A stretch of 64,000 nt of DNA, from contig NZ_WBOF01000001.1 of assembly GCF_009569385.1 (NCBI RefSeq), positions 5,371,501-5,435,500 on the forward strand, given 5' to 3'. The stretch comes from Streptomyces kaniharaensis. Its GTDB lineage: Bacteria > Actinomycetota > Actinomycetes > Streptomycetales > Streptomycetaceae. The notes under the pieces were generated by a model. It did not search any database. It was not told the origin of the DNA and saw only the letters and a list, made by a program, of their open reading frames with translations. Below, piece after piece: positions 16,214-23,819 of this stretch. Positions within the stretch are counted from its first letter, which is position 1. Every line of letters starts with the position of its first letter. Made by a program: the position numbers and the translations under genes.

Positions 16214-17609
16214 CCCCGACCGTTCTGAAGGCCGCTTCGACCTCGCCGCGCTGATCGCCGAGCGCGGCGCCGAGCGGTACGAGCTGCACGGCCGCTACCT
16301 CAACCCGCAGCTGCCGCGGATGCTGCACACCATCGGCTTCGACAAGTACTACGAGCGCGCCCAGGGCCCGTACTTCTACGACGCCGAGGGCAACGAGTAC
16401 CTCGACATGCTGGCCGGCTTCGGGATCTTCGCACTCGGCCGCCACCACCCGGTGGTGCGTTCGGCGATCCGGCAGGTGATGGACCTCGACCTGCCCGACC
16501 TTGTCCGCTTCGACTGCTCGCCGCTGCCCGGCCTGCTCGCCGAACGGTTGCTCTCGTACGCCCCCGGGTTGGACCGGGTTTTCTTCGGCAACAGCGGTAC
16601 CGAGGCGGTCGAGACCGCGCTCAAGTTCGCCCGCTACGCCACCGGCCGCAAGCGGATCCTCTACGCCGACCACGCCTTCCACGGGCTGACCGCCGGCTCG
16701 CTCTCCGTCAACGGGGAGAGCGGCTTCCGCAAGGGCTTCGACCCGCTGCTGCCCGACACCCCCATCCCGCTCGGCGATCTCGCGTCGCTGGCCAAGGAGT
16801 TGAAGCGCGGCGACGTCGCGGCCCTGATCGTCGAGCCGATCCAGGGCAAGGGCGTGCACGCACCGCCGCCCGGCTGGCTGCGCGCCGCGCAGGATCTCCT
16901 GCACGAGCACAAGGCGCTGCTGATCTGCGACGAGGTGCAGACCGGGATCGGCCGCACCGGCGAGTTCTTCGCCTACCAGTACGAGGAGGGCGTGCTGCCC
17001 GACCTGGTCTGCGCGGCCAAGGCCCTCTCGGGCGGGTACGTGCCGGTCGGGGCGACGCTCGGCAAGAACTGGATCTTCGAGAAGGTGTACTCCTCGATGG
17101 ACCGGGTGCTGGTGCACTCGGCCAGCTTCGGCTCCAACGCCCAGGCGATGGCGGCCGGGCTGGCGACCCTGGAGGTGATGCGCGACGAGAAGGTGGTCGA
17201 GAACGCCCGCCGGGTCGGCGACCACTTCCGGGACCGGCTTGCCGCGCTGGTCGACAAGTACGAGCTGTTGGCGCAGGTGCGCGGCAAGGGACTCATGATC
17301 GGCATCGAGTTCGGCCGGCCGAAGTCGCTCAAGCTGCGCACCGGGTGGACCGCGCTCCAGGCGGCCCGCAAGGGGCTGTTCGCCCAGATGGTGGTGGTGC
17401 CGCTGCTCCAGCGGCACCGGATCCTGACCCAGGTGTCCGGCGACCACCTGGAGGTGATCAAGCTGATCCCGCCGCTGATCATCACCGAGCGGGACGTGGA
17501 CCGGTTCGTGGCCGCCTTCACGGAGGTCATGGACGATGCGCACCGGGGGAACGGCCTGATGTGGGACTTCGGGCGGACGTTGGTGAAGCAGGCGGTCGGC
17601 AACCGCTGA
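16203..17609 (+). CDS. hpnO: class III aminotransferase, hopanoid-associated (HpnO-like)
   Basis: A 468-residue PLP-dependent class III aminotransferase. The PLP lysine is K273 in CAAKALSGGYVPVG, the PLP-phosphate region is FGNSGTEAVETALKFAR, and the cofactor Asp is in LLICDEVQTGIGRTG. As the last gene of the hopanoid operon it probably aminates the ribose-derived side chain to aminobacteriohopanetriol (inference from context; HpnO is the named bacterial equivalent). ATG 16203 overlaps dxs and has GAGGAG upstream. A 17-bp hairpin ends the operon. Confidence 0.85.
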   Translation: MPADPDRSEGRFDLAALIAERGAERYELHGRYLNPQLPRMLHTIGFDKYYERAQGPYFYDAEGNEYLDMLAGFGIFALGRHHPVVRSAIRQVMDLDLPDLVRFDCSPLPGLLAERLLSYAPGLDRVFFGNSGTEAVETALKFARYATGRKRILYADHAFHGLTAGSLSVNGESGFRKGFDPLLPDTPIPLGDLASLAKELKRGDVAALIVEPIQGKGVHAPPPGWLRAAQDLLHEHKALLICDEVQTGIGRTGEFFAYQYEEGVLPDLVCAAKALSGGYVPVGATLGKNWIFEKVYSSMDRVLVHSASFGSNAQAMAAGLATLEVMRDEKVVENARRVGDHFRDRLAALVDKYELLAQVRGKGLMIGIEFGRPKSLKLRTGWTALQAARKGLFAQMVVVPLLQRHRILTQVSGDHLEVIKLIPPLIITERDVDRFVAAFTEVMDDAHRGNGLMWDFGRTLVKQAVGNR

Positions 17610-17653
17610 GGCGGTCCTGCCCGGAGTGTCGCTGGAGTGTCACTGGAGTGGCG

Positions 17654-17690
17654 CGGCGTGGGAAGTCGGCCCGGCCGACTTCCCACGCCG
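17654..17690. terminator. bidirectional terminator hairpin
   Basis: Perfect 17-bp inverted repeat (CGGCGTGGGAAGTCGGC and its complement) with a 3-nt loop, placed between the convergent aminotransferase gene and the small membrane protein gene. It can serve both strands. Confidence 0.85.
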
Positions 17691-17704
17691 TGGGAGACAC
17701 CGCG

Positions 17705-17977
17705 TCAGAGCTCGGTCCGGCGGCGCCGGATGACCACCACGAGATCGACGGCGGCGAACAGGGTGAGCAGGCCGCACGCGACGGCGAAGCCGGTGAGGGT
17801 GCCCCGGCTGGGAGCGCCGTACGCGGGGGAGTTGGCCGCCCAGACGGCGAAGGCCGCTGTCGCCAGGGCGAACAGCGGGGTGAAGGTCAGCGACAGCAGG
17901 TAGCGGAGCTTGAGGTCGCTGCGGGCGTTCGAGGGCTCGGTACCGCTGCGCCAGCGTCGCGGGGTCGTGGTGCGCAT
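17705..17977 (-). CDS. small two-helix membrane protein (DUF6343-like)
   Basis: A 90-residue basic protein with two clear transmembrane segments (roughly residues 30-50 and 60-83) and an Arg-rich C-terminus (VVVIRRRRTEL). The stretch ARSDLKLRYLLSLTFTPLF resembles the actinobacterial DUF6343 family as I remember it. No biochemical role is known. I chose ATG 17977 because GGGAGG lies 9 nt upstream; GTG 17986 would overlap it. It converges with the hopanoid operon and diverges from the small I78-like gene 75 nt away. Confidence 0.7.
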   Translation of the reverse strand: MRTTTPRRWRSGTEPSNARSDLKLRYLLSLTFTPLFALATAAFAVWAANSPAYGAPSRGTLTGFAVACGLLTLFAAVDLVVVIRRRRTEL

Positions 17978-18052
17978 GGCCTTCACCTCCCGGCCGCACG
18001 GTGCGGGCTACGATTCCAGCGTACGTCCGAGGGTCGAGCCGGGGAGGTGGCG

Positions 18053-18268
18053 ATGGCTGGGACCGACGAGGCGCAGCCGGGCGCGGCGGGGGACGCCGAA
18101 GGGTACGCGGGGCTGCGGGTCGAACGGGCCGAGGAGCTGGCCCGGCGGCACGGGTGGGCGTCGGTCCGGGTGCTGGCGCCGGGGGCGATGATGACCATGG
18201 ACCACCGGGAGGGGCGGCTCAACCTCGCGGTGCGGGACGGCGTGGTGGAGCGCAGCTGGGAGGGCTGA
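18053..18268 (+). CDS. I78-family peptidase inhibitor-like protein
   Basis: A 71-residue protein. Its C-terminal half, VRVLAPGAMMTMDHREGRLN followed by a V-x-R-x-W-x-G ending, matches the pattern of inhibitor family I78 (potato-inhibitor-I-like fold: RxLxPGxxxTxDxRxxRLN). No signal peptide is visible, so it would act inside the cell unless exported otherwise. Start ATG 18053 has GGGGAGG 5 nt upstream. It stands alone between a membrane protein gene and fabG; its target is unknown. The family call is by motif only. Confidence 0.65.
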   Translation: MAGTDEAQPGAAGDAEGYAGLRVERAEELARRHGWASVRVLAPGAMMTMDHREGRLNLAVRDGVVERSWEG

Positions 18269-18474
18269 AACGGCCGTTCTCGCGGGAATTGCCATTTTCG
18301 AGGAAACGACATTCCGCCCCGGAAGGGCGGTCGCGGGAATGGTATCCGCTATTCCCTGATCGAAAGTCCGTGTGGTGTTCGAATCAATCTCCAAAAGGCC
18401 CGGTAAAGCGAACGGAGCGGGTGGCCGGTCCGCCCGGCCCCCCACTCCGTGGTAACCCTGTGTAGGTCCCGTGC
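18269..18474. other. intergenic stretch, relatively AT-rich
   Basis: Between the I78-like gene and the convergent fabG gene. Bases 18285-18410 are noticeably poorer in G+C than their surroundings and have no ORF I trust. I see no clean terminator hairpin or operator. Confidence 0.4.
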
Positions 18475-19239
18475 TCAGTCGAGGGGGCCGCCGGCGACGT
18501 AGATCACCTGGCCGGAGACGAATCCGGCCCCCTCGCTCGCCAGGAACGAGATGGTGTGGGCGACATCCTCAGGCAGACCGACCCGCTGGACCGGGATCTG
18601 AGAGGCCGCAGCCCGCTTGAAGTCTTCGAAGTCCATGCCGACCCGGGCGGCGGTGGCCGCCGTCATGTCCGTGGCGATGAACCCGGGGGCCACCGCGTTG
18701 GCGGTGATGCCGAACTTGCCGAGCTCGATGGCCAAAGTCTTGGTGAAGCCCTGGAGACCGGCCTTGGCGGCGGAGTAGTTGGCCTGGCCGCGGTTGCCCT
18801 GGGCGGACGAGGAGGACAGGTTGACGATTCGGCCGAAGCCGGCGTCGACCATGTGCTTCTGCACCGCGCGGGTCATCAGGAAGGCGCCGCGAAGATGGAC
18901 GTTCATGACCGTGTCCCAGTCGGACTCGGACATCTTGAAGAGCAGGTTGTCGCGGAGCACGCCCGCGTTGTTGACGAGTACGACCGGGGCGCCGAGCTCG
19001 GCCACGACGCGGTCCACGGCGGTCTGCACCTGCTCGGCGTCCGAGACGTCGGCGCCGATCGCCACGGCCCTGCCGCCGGCCGCGGTGATCCGGTCGACGG
19101 TGTCCTTGCCGGCCGCCTCGTCGAGGTCGAGGACGGCGACGGCGTAGCCGTCGGCGGCCAGCCGGACGGCGGTGGCGGCGCCGAGGCCGCGTGCGGCGCC
19201 GGTGACGACGGCGACCCGGGGGGTGCTCTGCTCGGTCAT
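18475..19239 (-). CDS. fabG: 3-oxoacyl-ACP reductase FabG-like SDR
   Basis: A 254-residue short-chain dehydrogenase with all classical marks: TGAARGLG for NADP(H) near residue 15, a DV pair in IGADVSD, NNAG, the catalytic Ser in NLSSSSAQG and the YSAAK catalytic pair, then PGFIATDM. It fits the FabG branch (3-oxoacyl-ACP reduction) but stands alone, so its substrate may be another ketone. I chose ATG 19239 because the family N-terminus begins there (MTEQSTPRVAVVTG); the frame is open 21 codons further. Two inverted repeats upstream are candidate operators. Confidence 0.85.
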   Translation of the reverse strand: MTEQSTPRVAVVTGAARGLGAATAVRLAADGYAVAVLDLDEAAGKDTVDRITAAGGRAVAIGADVSDAEQVQTAVDRVVAELGAPVVLVNNAGVLRDNLLFKMSESDWDTVMNVHLRGAFLMTRAVQKHMVDAGFGRIVNLSSSSAQGNRGQANYSAAKAGLQGFTKTLAIELGKFGITANAVAPGFIATDMTAATAARVGMDFEDFKRAAASQIPVQRVGLPEDVAHTISFLASEGAGFVSGQVIYVAGGPLD

Positions 19240-19303
19240 GCTCGCTCTCGTCTCTCTCACAGGAATTTCCCAGGGAAGGCGTCCCCGGGCGACGGTGGCC
19301 ACA

Positions 19304-19321
19304 CCCTACCGGCGGGTAGGG
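19304..19321. promoter_or_regulatory. inverted repeat upstream of fabG
   Basis: Perfect 7-bp inverted repeat CCCTACC-N4-GGTAGGG, 65 nt upstream of the fabG start. Its place suits a repressor site for fabG; the cognate regulator is unknown. Confidence 0.45.
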
Positions 19322-19363
19322 AGGGCGGCCAGAGTGGAGAGTCGCAGGTGACGGTGGGTAAGG

Positions 19364-19377
19364 ACCGACCAGTCGGC
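19364..19377. promoter_or_regulatory. TetR-type palindrome between fabG and marR-like gene
   Basis: ACCGACCAGTCGGC contains the palindrome CCGAC-N2-GTCGG. This resembles common TetR-family operators of the ACCGACCGGTCGGT kind. No tetR gene is adjacent, so the regulator would be encoded elsewhere. Confidence 0.5.
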
Positions 19378-19569
19378 TTTCTGCGGAGAACGGGTTACCG
19401 AGAAGGCGTGGCGGCGCGTAAATATGCCAATGTTGCCGAACCTGCGTCTACTATCCGCCCCTGCCTGCCAGCGAGGGCCTGCCGTTTGTATAGTGTCCGC
19501 CAGCAGCCACCGGCTGCACGGCTGGAGCGCCCTCCCTCATAGCGGGACGCCCACTCGCCGTTACTGCCC

Positions 19570-19598
19570 CACCCGGGTGTCCCACACACACCGGGTGT
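19570..19598. promoter_or_regulatory. paired palindromes before the tandem-MarR gene
   Basis: Two near-identical palindromes, CACCCGGGTG (19570-19579) and ACACCGGGTGT (19588-19598), sit side by side on one face of the helix, 18 nt before the start codon. A -10-like TATAGT (19499-19504) lies upstream. This is a plausible autoregulatory operator for a protein carrying two winged-helix domains. Confidence 0.5.
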
Positions 19599-19615
19599 GA
19601 CATCGGGACGGATAC

Positions 19616-20509
19616 ATGGTGCTGGGGGAGATCCCGACGACCCGCGTGTCCGCGCGACTGCAGCAGTCGCCCGGCCACCTCATTCGCGTTGCACAGCAGG
19701 TTCACACCCGGCTGTGGTCGGAGCACGTGGGAGCCGATCTCACGGCTCCGCAGTTCGCCGTACTGCTGGTCCTCGCCCTGGAACCGGGCGCCGACCAGCG
19801 GACAGTCGGCGAGCGTGCCTCGCTGGACAAGGCCACGATGGCGGAGATGGTCGCGCGGCTGGTCCGCCGCGGCCTTGTGCTGCGAAGGCGTGACCCGGCC
19901 GACGGCCGGCGCAAGCTCCTCGCTCTCTCGCAGAGCGGGGCCCAGGCGGTGCGCGAGGCCACCGGCGGAGTGGTCCGTGTGCAGCGCACCCTGTTCGAGC
20001 CGCTGAGCGCGGACGAGCAGGTCGAGATCGTCCGGGTGATGGCCAAGATAGCCAGGCTGGAGCCAGCCGCGGTCGTTTTCACCGACTCGCGGCCGATACT
20101 GGACGCCCAGCGGGCGATCGGTTACCTGATCAGGGTGAGCCAGCAGGTGCACACCAAGCTCTGGTCGGAGCACGTCGGCGCGGAGCTGACGGCGCCCCAG
20201 TACGCGGTGCTGGACGCGCTGGAGCTGGAGCCCGGGGCCGACCAGCGGACGGTCGGTGAACTGGCCTCGCTGGACAAGGCGACGATGGCCGAGATGGTGA
20301 GCCGTCTCGTCCGCCGCGGTCTTGTGCAGCGCCGCCGGGACCCCTCGGACGGGCGGCGCAACCTGCTCTCGCTCTCGCCGGCCGGTCAGGATCTGCTGCA
20401 CCGCTCGGCCGCGGGTGTCGCCCAGGTCCAGCGGCTGCTGCTGGCGCCACTGGAGGAGCACGAGCACGAGCCCGCGCTTGCGCTCATCGCCAAGGCGGCC
20501 AGGCTGTAG
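19616..20509 (+). CDS. tandem-fused MarR family regulator (two wHTH domains)
   Basis: A 297-residue protein made of two complete MarR winged-helix domains in one chain (about residues 14-150 and 160-297). Each has the recognition region DKATMAEMV, then LVRRGLV and a wing with RRDPxDGRR. Residues 22-105 and 171-254 align without gaps with about 71 of 84 positions identical, so the gene arose by internal duplication. MarR proteins normally act as homodimers of a 150-residue chain; here one chain could form the whole DNA-binding unit. ATG 19616 follows GGGACGGA. Targets may be its own promoter and fabG (inference from the palindromes). Ligand unknown. Confidence 0.85.
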   Translation: MVLGEIPTTRVSARLQQSPGHLIRVAQQVHTRLWSEHVGADLTAPQFAVLLVLALEPGADQRTVGERASLDKATMAEMVARLVRRGLVLRRRDPADGRRKLLALSQSGAQAVREATGGVVRVQRTLFEPLSADEQVEIVRVMAKIARLEPAAVVFTDSRPILDAQRAIGYLIRVSQQVHTKLWSEHVGAELTAPQYAVLDALELEPGADQRTVGELASLDKATMAEMVSRLVRRGLVQRRRDPSDGRRNLLSLSPAGQDLLHRSAAGVAQVQRLLLAPLEEHEHEPALALIAKAARL

Positions 20510-20676
20510 GTTCGCTCTCTGAAATCCAGCCAAAACGATTCGCCACCATGCTGAAGGCCTGCTGAGGCCCTTGTACTGGACGGCGGGTGCATCGTGCTGG
20601 CGGCTGGTTCCAGAGGCGGCGCGCCGTTGAGCGTGTCGTCTGTGTGCGTGATCGAGGCGCGTGTGTCATGAGGCGC

Positions 20677-20719
20677 GCAGAAGACCGCCCATCCCTGAAC
20701 GGGGTGGGCGGTCTTCTGC
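20677..20719. terminator. bidirectional terminator hairpin
   Basis: A 19-bp stem (one G-T pair) with a 5-nt loop between the convergent marR-like gene and aldo/keto reductase gene. The arms begin GCAGAAGACCGCCCA and end TGGGCGGTCTTCTGC. Confidence 0.85.
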
Positions 20720-20755
20720 ATGGCCGGCCGTCAGACAGCCGGACGGCGGGTGCCG

Positions 20756-21619
20756 TCAGTTCCAGTCGAAGTGCTGCGGGTCCGGTCCGATCCGCTTGCC
20801 GGTGGCGATCCCGGCGATCGCGGCGAGGTCGTCCGCGTCCAGCTCGAAGCCGGTCACGTCCAGGTTCTCCCGGATCCGGGATGGGGTGACCGACTTCGGG
20901 ATGGCGATCACGCCGCTCTGCAGGTGCCAGCGGAGCACGACCTGAGCGACCATGCGGCCGTGCTTCTCGGCGATCTTCGCCAGCGCCGGCTCGGCGAGCA
21001 GCTCCTTGCCCTGGCCCAGCGGGCTCCACGCCTCGGTGGCGATGCCGTGCTGGGCGTGGAAGGCGCGCAGCTCGTCCTGCGGGAAGTACGGGTGCAGCTC
21101 GACCTGGTTCAGCACCGGGACGACCGAGGCCTCGTCGATCAGGCGGGTCAGCTGCTCGGGGCCGAAGTTGGAGACGCCGATGGACCTGACCCGGCCGTCC
21201 TTGCGCAGCTGCTCGAAGGCCTTCCAGATGTTCAGGTAGCTGCCGTGCATCGGGCGCGGCCAGTGGATCAGGTAGAGGTCGATGTAGTCCAGGCCGAGCT
21301 TGGCCAGCGAGGCGTCGAACTCGCGCAGCACCGCGTCCCGGCCCTGCTCGCCGGACCAGTCGCGGGTGCCGGAGTTCCACAGCTTGGTGGTGATGTAGAG
21401 GTCCTCGCGGGCCACGCCGTTCGCCAGCGCCTCGGCGACCGCCTGGCCGGTGCCCGCCTCGTTCTCGTAGATCGCCGCGGTGTCGATGGAGCGGTAGCCG
21501 GCCTCGATCGCGGTGCGGACGGCGGGGGTGGCCTCGCCGTCCGGGACCTGCCACACGCCGAAGCCGAGCTGCGGGATCTGCGTGCCGTCGTTCAGCGTCA
21601 CGTTGGGGATGCTGCTCAC
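20756..21619 (-). CDS. aldo/keto reductase
   Basis: A 287-residue AKR with a TIM-barrel fold. The catalytic tetrad is visible: Asp and Tyr in RSIDTAAIYENE, Lys in TTKLWN and His in YLIHWPRP; the NADP(H) phosphate site is IPKSVTPSRIREN near the C-terminus. It resembles 2,5-diketo-D-gluconate reductase-type AKR5 enzymes, which reduce many aldehydes and ketones. GTG 21619 is chosen because family sequence begins there (VSSIPNVTLNDG) and AGGAGGG lies upstream; the frame is open further. It is monocistronic and divergent from the ABC exporter genes. Confidence 0.88.
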   Translation of the reverse strand: MSSIPNVTLNDGTQIPQLGFGVWQVPDGEATPAVRTAIEAGYRSIDTAAIYENEAGTGQAVAEALANGVAREDLYITTKLWNSGTRDWSGEQGRDAVLREFDASLAKLGLDYIDLYLIHWPRPMHGSYLNIWKAFEQLRKDGRVRSIGVSNFGPEQLTRLIDEASVVPVLNQVELHPYFPQDELRAFHAQHGIATEAWSPLGQGKELLAEPALAKIAEKHGRMVAQVVLRWHLQSGVIAIPKSVTPSRIRENLDVTGFELDADDLAAIAGIATGKRIGPDPQHFDWN

Positions 21620-21910
21620 GAGAAGGGGTGCCCTCCTGGTCGTCTTTGGGTTCCAGTGGGGCAACTGGCGCTCGGGCGGGATTGTTCCCGCCATTCGGGG
21701 GAATCTCGCGGGCGCCGGGGTCGCCCTGGCCGGGGTCCGCGGGCGGGAGCGCGGAAAACCTGTTGCGTGGATCACATTGCGGTTGGCAGGCTCGCGGCCA
21801 TGGCCTCCTGAGATCCGGGCCCTTCGTGCCCTTCCCATGTCCGTCCGGTTCCGCTGCTTCCTCCACCGGACGCGTTCCCGTTGCCGCGTGGCTGTGTGTC
21901 ACGTGTTGCC

Positions 21911-21940
21911 CCGAACCACCTCGAACCACCCCGAACCACG
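21911..21940. repeat. three tandem decamers upstream of ABC exporter
   Basis: Three adjacent copies of a 10-bp unit of the form YCGAACCACS, about one helical turn each, end 12 nt before the start codon of the exporter gene. They could be stacked half-sites for a regulator or a leader element. Confidence 0.6.
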
Positions 21941-21952
21941 CATCGGAGTGTC

Positions 21953-23740
21953 ATGCCGCTCGCGTCCCTGCCCCTGGCCGATCCCGGCCGTCCCGATCTC
22001 TCCTCATCGTTGGCCTTCCTGCGCTGGCTTCGGCGAAGCCAGCGGCGCGGGCAGGTGCTCTCCACCTGCTGGGCGCTGCTGGAGATGGGCTGTCAGGCCG
22101 CCCTGCCGATACCGCTCGGGTACGGCGTCCAGGCCGCCGTGGACGGCGACGCGGCCGGGATCTGGCGGGCCGGTGCCGCCGTGATCGCGCTCGCCGCGGT
22201 GACCTCGCTCGCCACCGTGCTGTTGCACCGACAGGCGGTCTGGAACTGGCTCCACGCCGTCACCCAGGTACGGCAGTCGGTCGCCCGGCAGGCATCGCAG
22301 CTCGGTGGCGCGCTGTCCCGGCGGATCGCCACCGGTGAGGTGGTGGCGGTCGGCAGCGGGGACGTCGCGAAGATCGGCTGGTACGTCGAGCTGACCGCAC
22401 GCCTGCGGGCCGCGGTGCTCGTCTGGCTGGCCGTCGGTGCGGTGATCCTGGTGGTCGAGCCGCTGCTCGGCCTGGCCGTGCTGCTCGGCGTCCCGGTGCT
22501 GGCGGTGTCCGTCTGGCCGCTGCTCGGGCCGTTCGAGCGGCGCTACGACGAGCAGCGGGCGCTGGGCGGCAAGGCCACCACGCTGGCCGCCGACACCGTC
22601 GCCGGGCTGCGGGTGCTGCGCGGGATCGGTGGCGAGGAGCTGTTCCTCGCCCGCTACCGGGCCGCGTCCCAGGAGGTTCGGGCCGCGGCCGTCCGCTCGG
22701 CCCGGATCTGGTCGCTGATGCAGGCCCAGCAGGTGCTGCTGCCCGGGCTGTTCGTGGTCGGGGTGACGTGGTACGGGGCCAGGCTGGCAGCCGACGGGCG
22801 GCTCGCCGTCGGCACCCTGGTCGCGGTGTACGGGGCGACGGTCTACCTGGCCGGGCCGCTGCGGATCCTGGGCGAGGCCGCGCACGCGTGGAGCGTCGCG
22901 CGGGTCTCCGGCGGGCGAGCCGTCCGCCTGCTCTCGCTCGACCGCGCGGACGAGGCGGTGGCCGGTGACTCGCCCGGGTCGGTACTCGGCCGGGCCGAGC
23001 GCGGCGACCTGTACGACCCGGCGACCGGGCTGACCGCGCGGGCAGGCGAACTGACCGCCGTGGTCTGCGGGGACCCGGACTTCGCCGGGGCGCTCGCCGA
23101 GCGGCTCGGCGGGCACGTCCCGCGCACCGAGGGCGAGCCGGCGCAGCCCTCCGTCCGGCTCGGCGGCACCGAGCTGGACGCCGTACCGCTCGCCGAGGCC
23201 AGGGCGGCGGTGCTGGTCCACGACAAGGAGCCGGTGCTGCTCTCCGGCACCCTCGCCGGGCTGCTCGACATCCCGGCCTCGGGCCGGGTGGCGGCCGCCG
23301 AGGCGCTGGCCGCCGCCCGGGCCGACGACGTGCTGGAGGCCCTGGTGGACGGCTCGCCGGACTGCGCGGGGGACGTGATGCGGGCCCGGATCACCGAGCG
23401 GGGCCGCTCGCTCTCCGGCGGCCAGCGGCAGCGGCTGGCGCTGGCCCGCTCGCTGCTCGCGGACCCGCCCGTGCTCGTGCTGGACGAGCCGACCAGCGCG
23501 GTGGACGCCCACACCGAGGCGCGGATCGCCGCCGGGCTGCGGGAGAACCGGGCGGGCCGGACCACCGTGGTCTTCGCGACCAGCCCGCTGCTGCTCGACC
23601 GGGCCGACCGGGTGGTGCTGGTCCACGAGGGCCGGGCCGTCGCCGCCGGGCGGCACCGCGAACTCATGGACACCGAACCGGCCTACCGCGCCGTGGTCAC
23701 CCGCGCCGTGGAGCCGGCCGTCGTGGGGGAGGGTGGATGA
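21953..23740 (+). CDS. ABC exporter half-transporter, degenerate Walker A subunit
   Basis: A 595-residue fusion of a six-helix type I exporter membrane domain (about 20-330) and a nucleotide-binding domain. The signature LSGGQ (487-491) and Walker B LVLDEPTS (D511, E512) are intact, but the Walker A position reads AVVCGDPDFAGAL with no GKS/T, and the H-loop His is Thr543. It must therefore work with the next gene product, which has the complementary defects. ATG 21953 follows CGGAGTG; upstream codons do not look like the family. Substrate unknown; multidrug or metabolite export is possible. Confidence 0.88.
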   Translation: MPLASLPLADPGRPDLSSSLAFLRWLRRSQRRGQVLSTCWALLEMGCQAALPIPLGYGVQAAVDGDAAGIWRAGAAVIALAAVTSLATVLLHRQAVWNWLHAVTQVRQSVARQASQLGGALSRRIATGEVVAVGSGDVAKIGWYVELTARLRAAVLVWLAVGAVILVVEPLLGLAVLLGVPVLAVSVWPLLGPFERRYDEQRALGGKATTLAADTVAGLRVLRGIGGEELFLARYRAASQEVRAAAVRSARIWSLMQAQQVLLPGLFVVGVTWYGARLAADGRLAVGTLVAVYGATVYLAGPLRILGEAAHAWSVARVSGGRAVRLLSLDRADEAVAGDSPGSVLGRAERGDLYDPATGLTARAGELTAVVCGDPDFAGALAERLGGHVPRTEGEPAQPSVRLGGTELDAVPLAEARAAVLVHDKEPVLLSGTLAGLLDIPASGRVAAAEALAAARADDVLEALVDGSPDCAGDVMRARITERGRSLSGGQRQRLALARSLLADPPVLVLDEPTSAVDAHTEARIAAGLRENRAGRTTVVFATSPLLLDRADRVVLVHEGRAVAAGRHRELMDTEPAYRAVVTRAVEPAVVGEGG

Positions 23741-23748
23741 AGGCCCAA

Positions 23749-23767
23749 CTCCTGTATTTCACAGGAG
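23749..23767 (+). other. intercistronic hairpin between the ABC genes
   Basis: Arms CTCCTGT and ACAGGAG with a 5-nt loop lie 8 nt after the first exporter gene and 53 nt before the second start. The right arm holds AGGAG, so the fold could affect message stability or translation. It is too weak to call a terminator. Confidence 0.4.
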
Positions 23768-23819
23768 ACTTCGACCGTGCAGGAAAGTCCGGCCGTCCAG
23801 GAGAGTTGAGGAGCAGGAC

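Noticed and set aside
20554..20570. Second terminator directly after the tandem-MarR gene
   Set aside because: Stem of only 5 bp; the strong hairpin at 20677-20719 is the better call.
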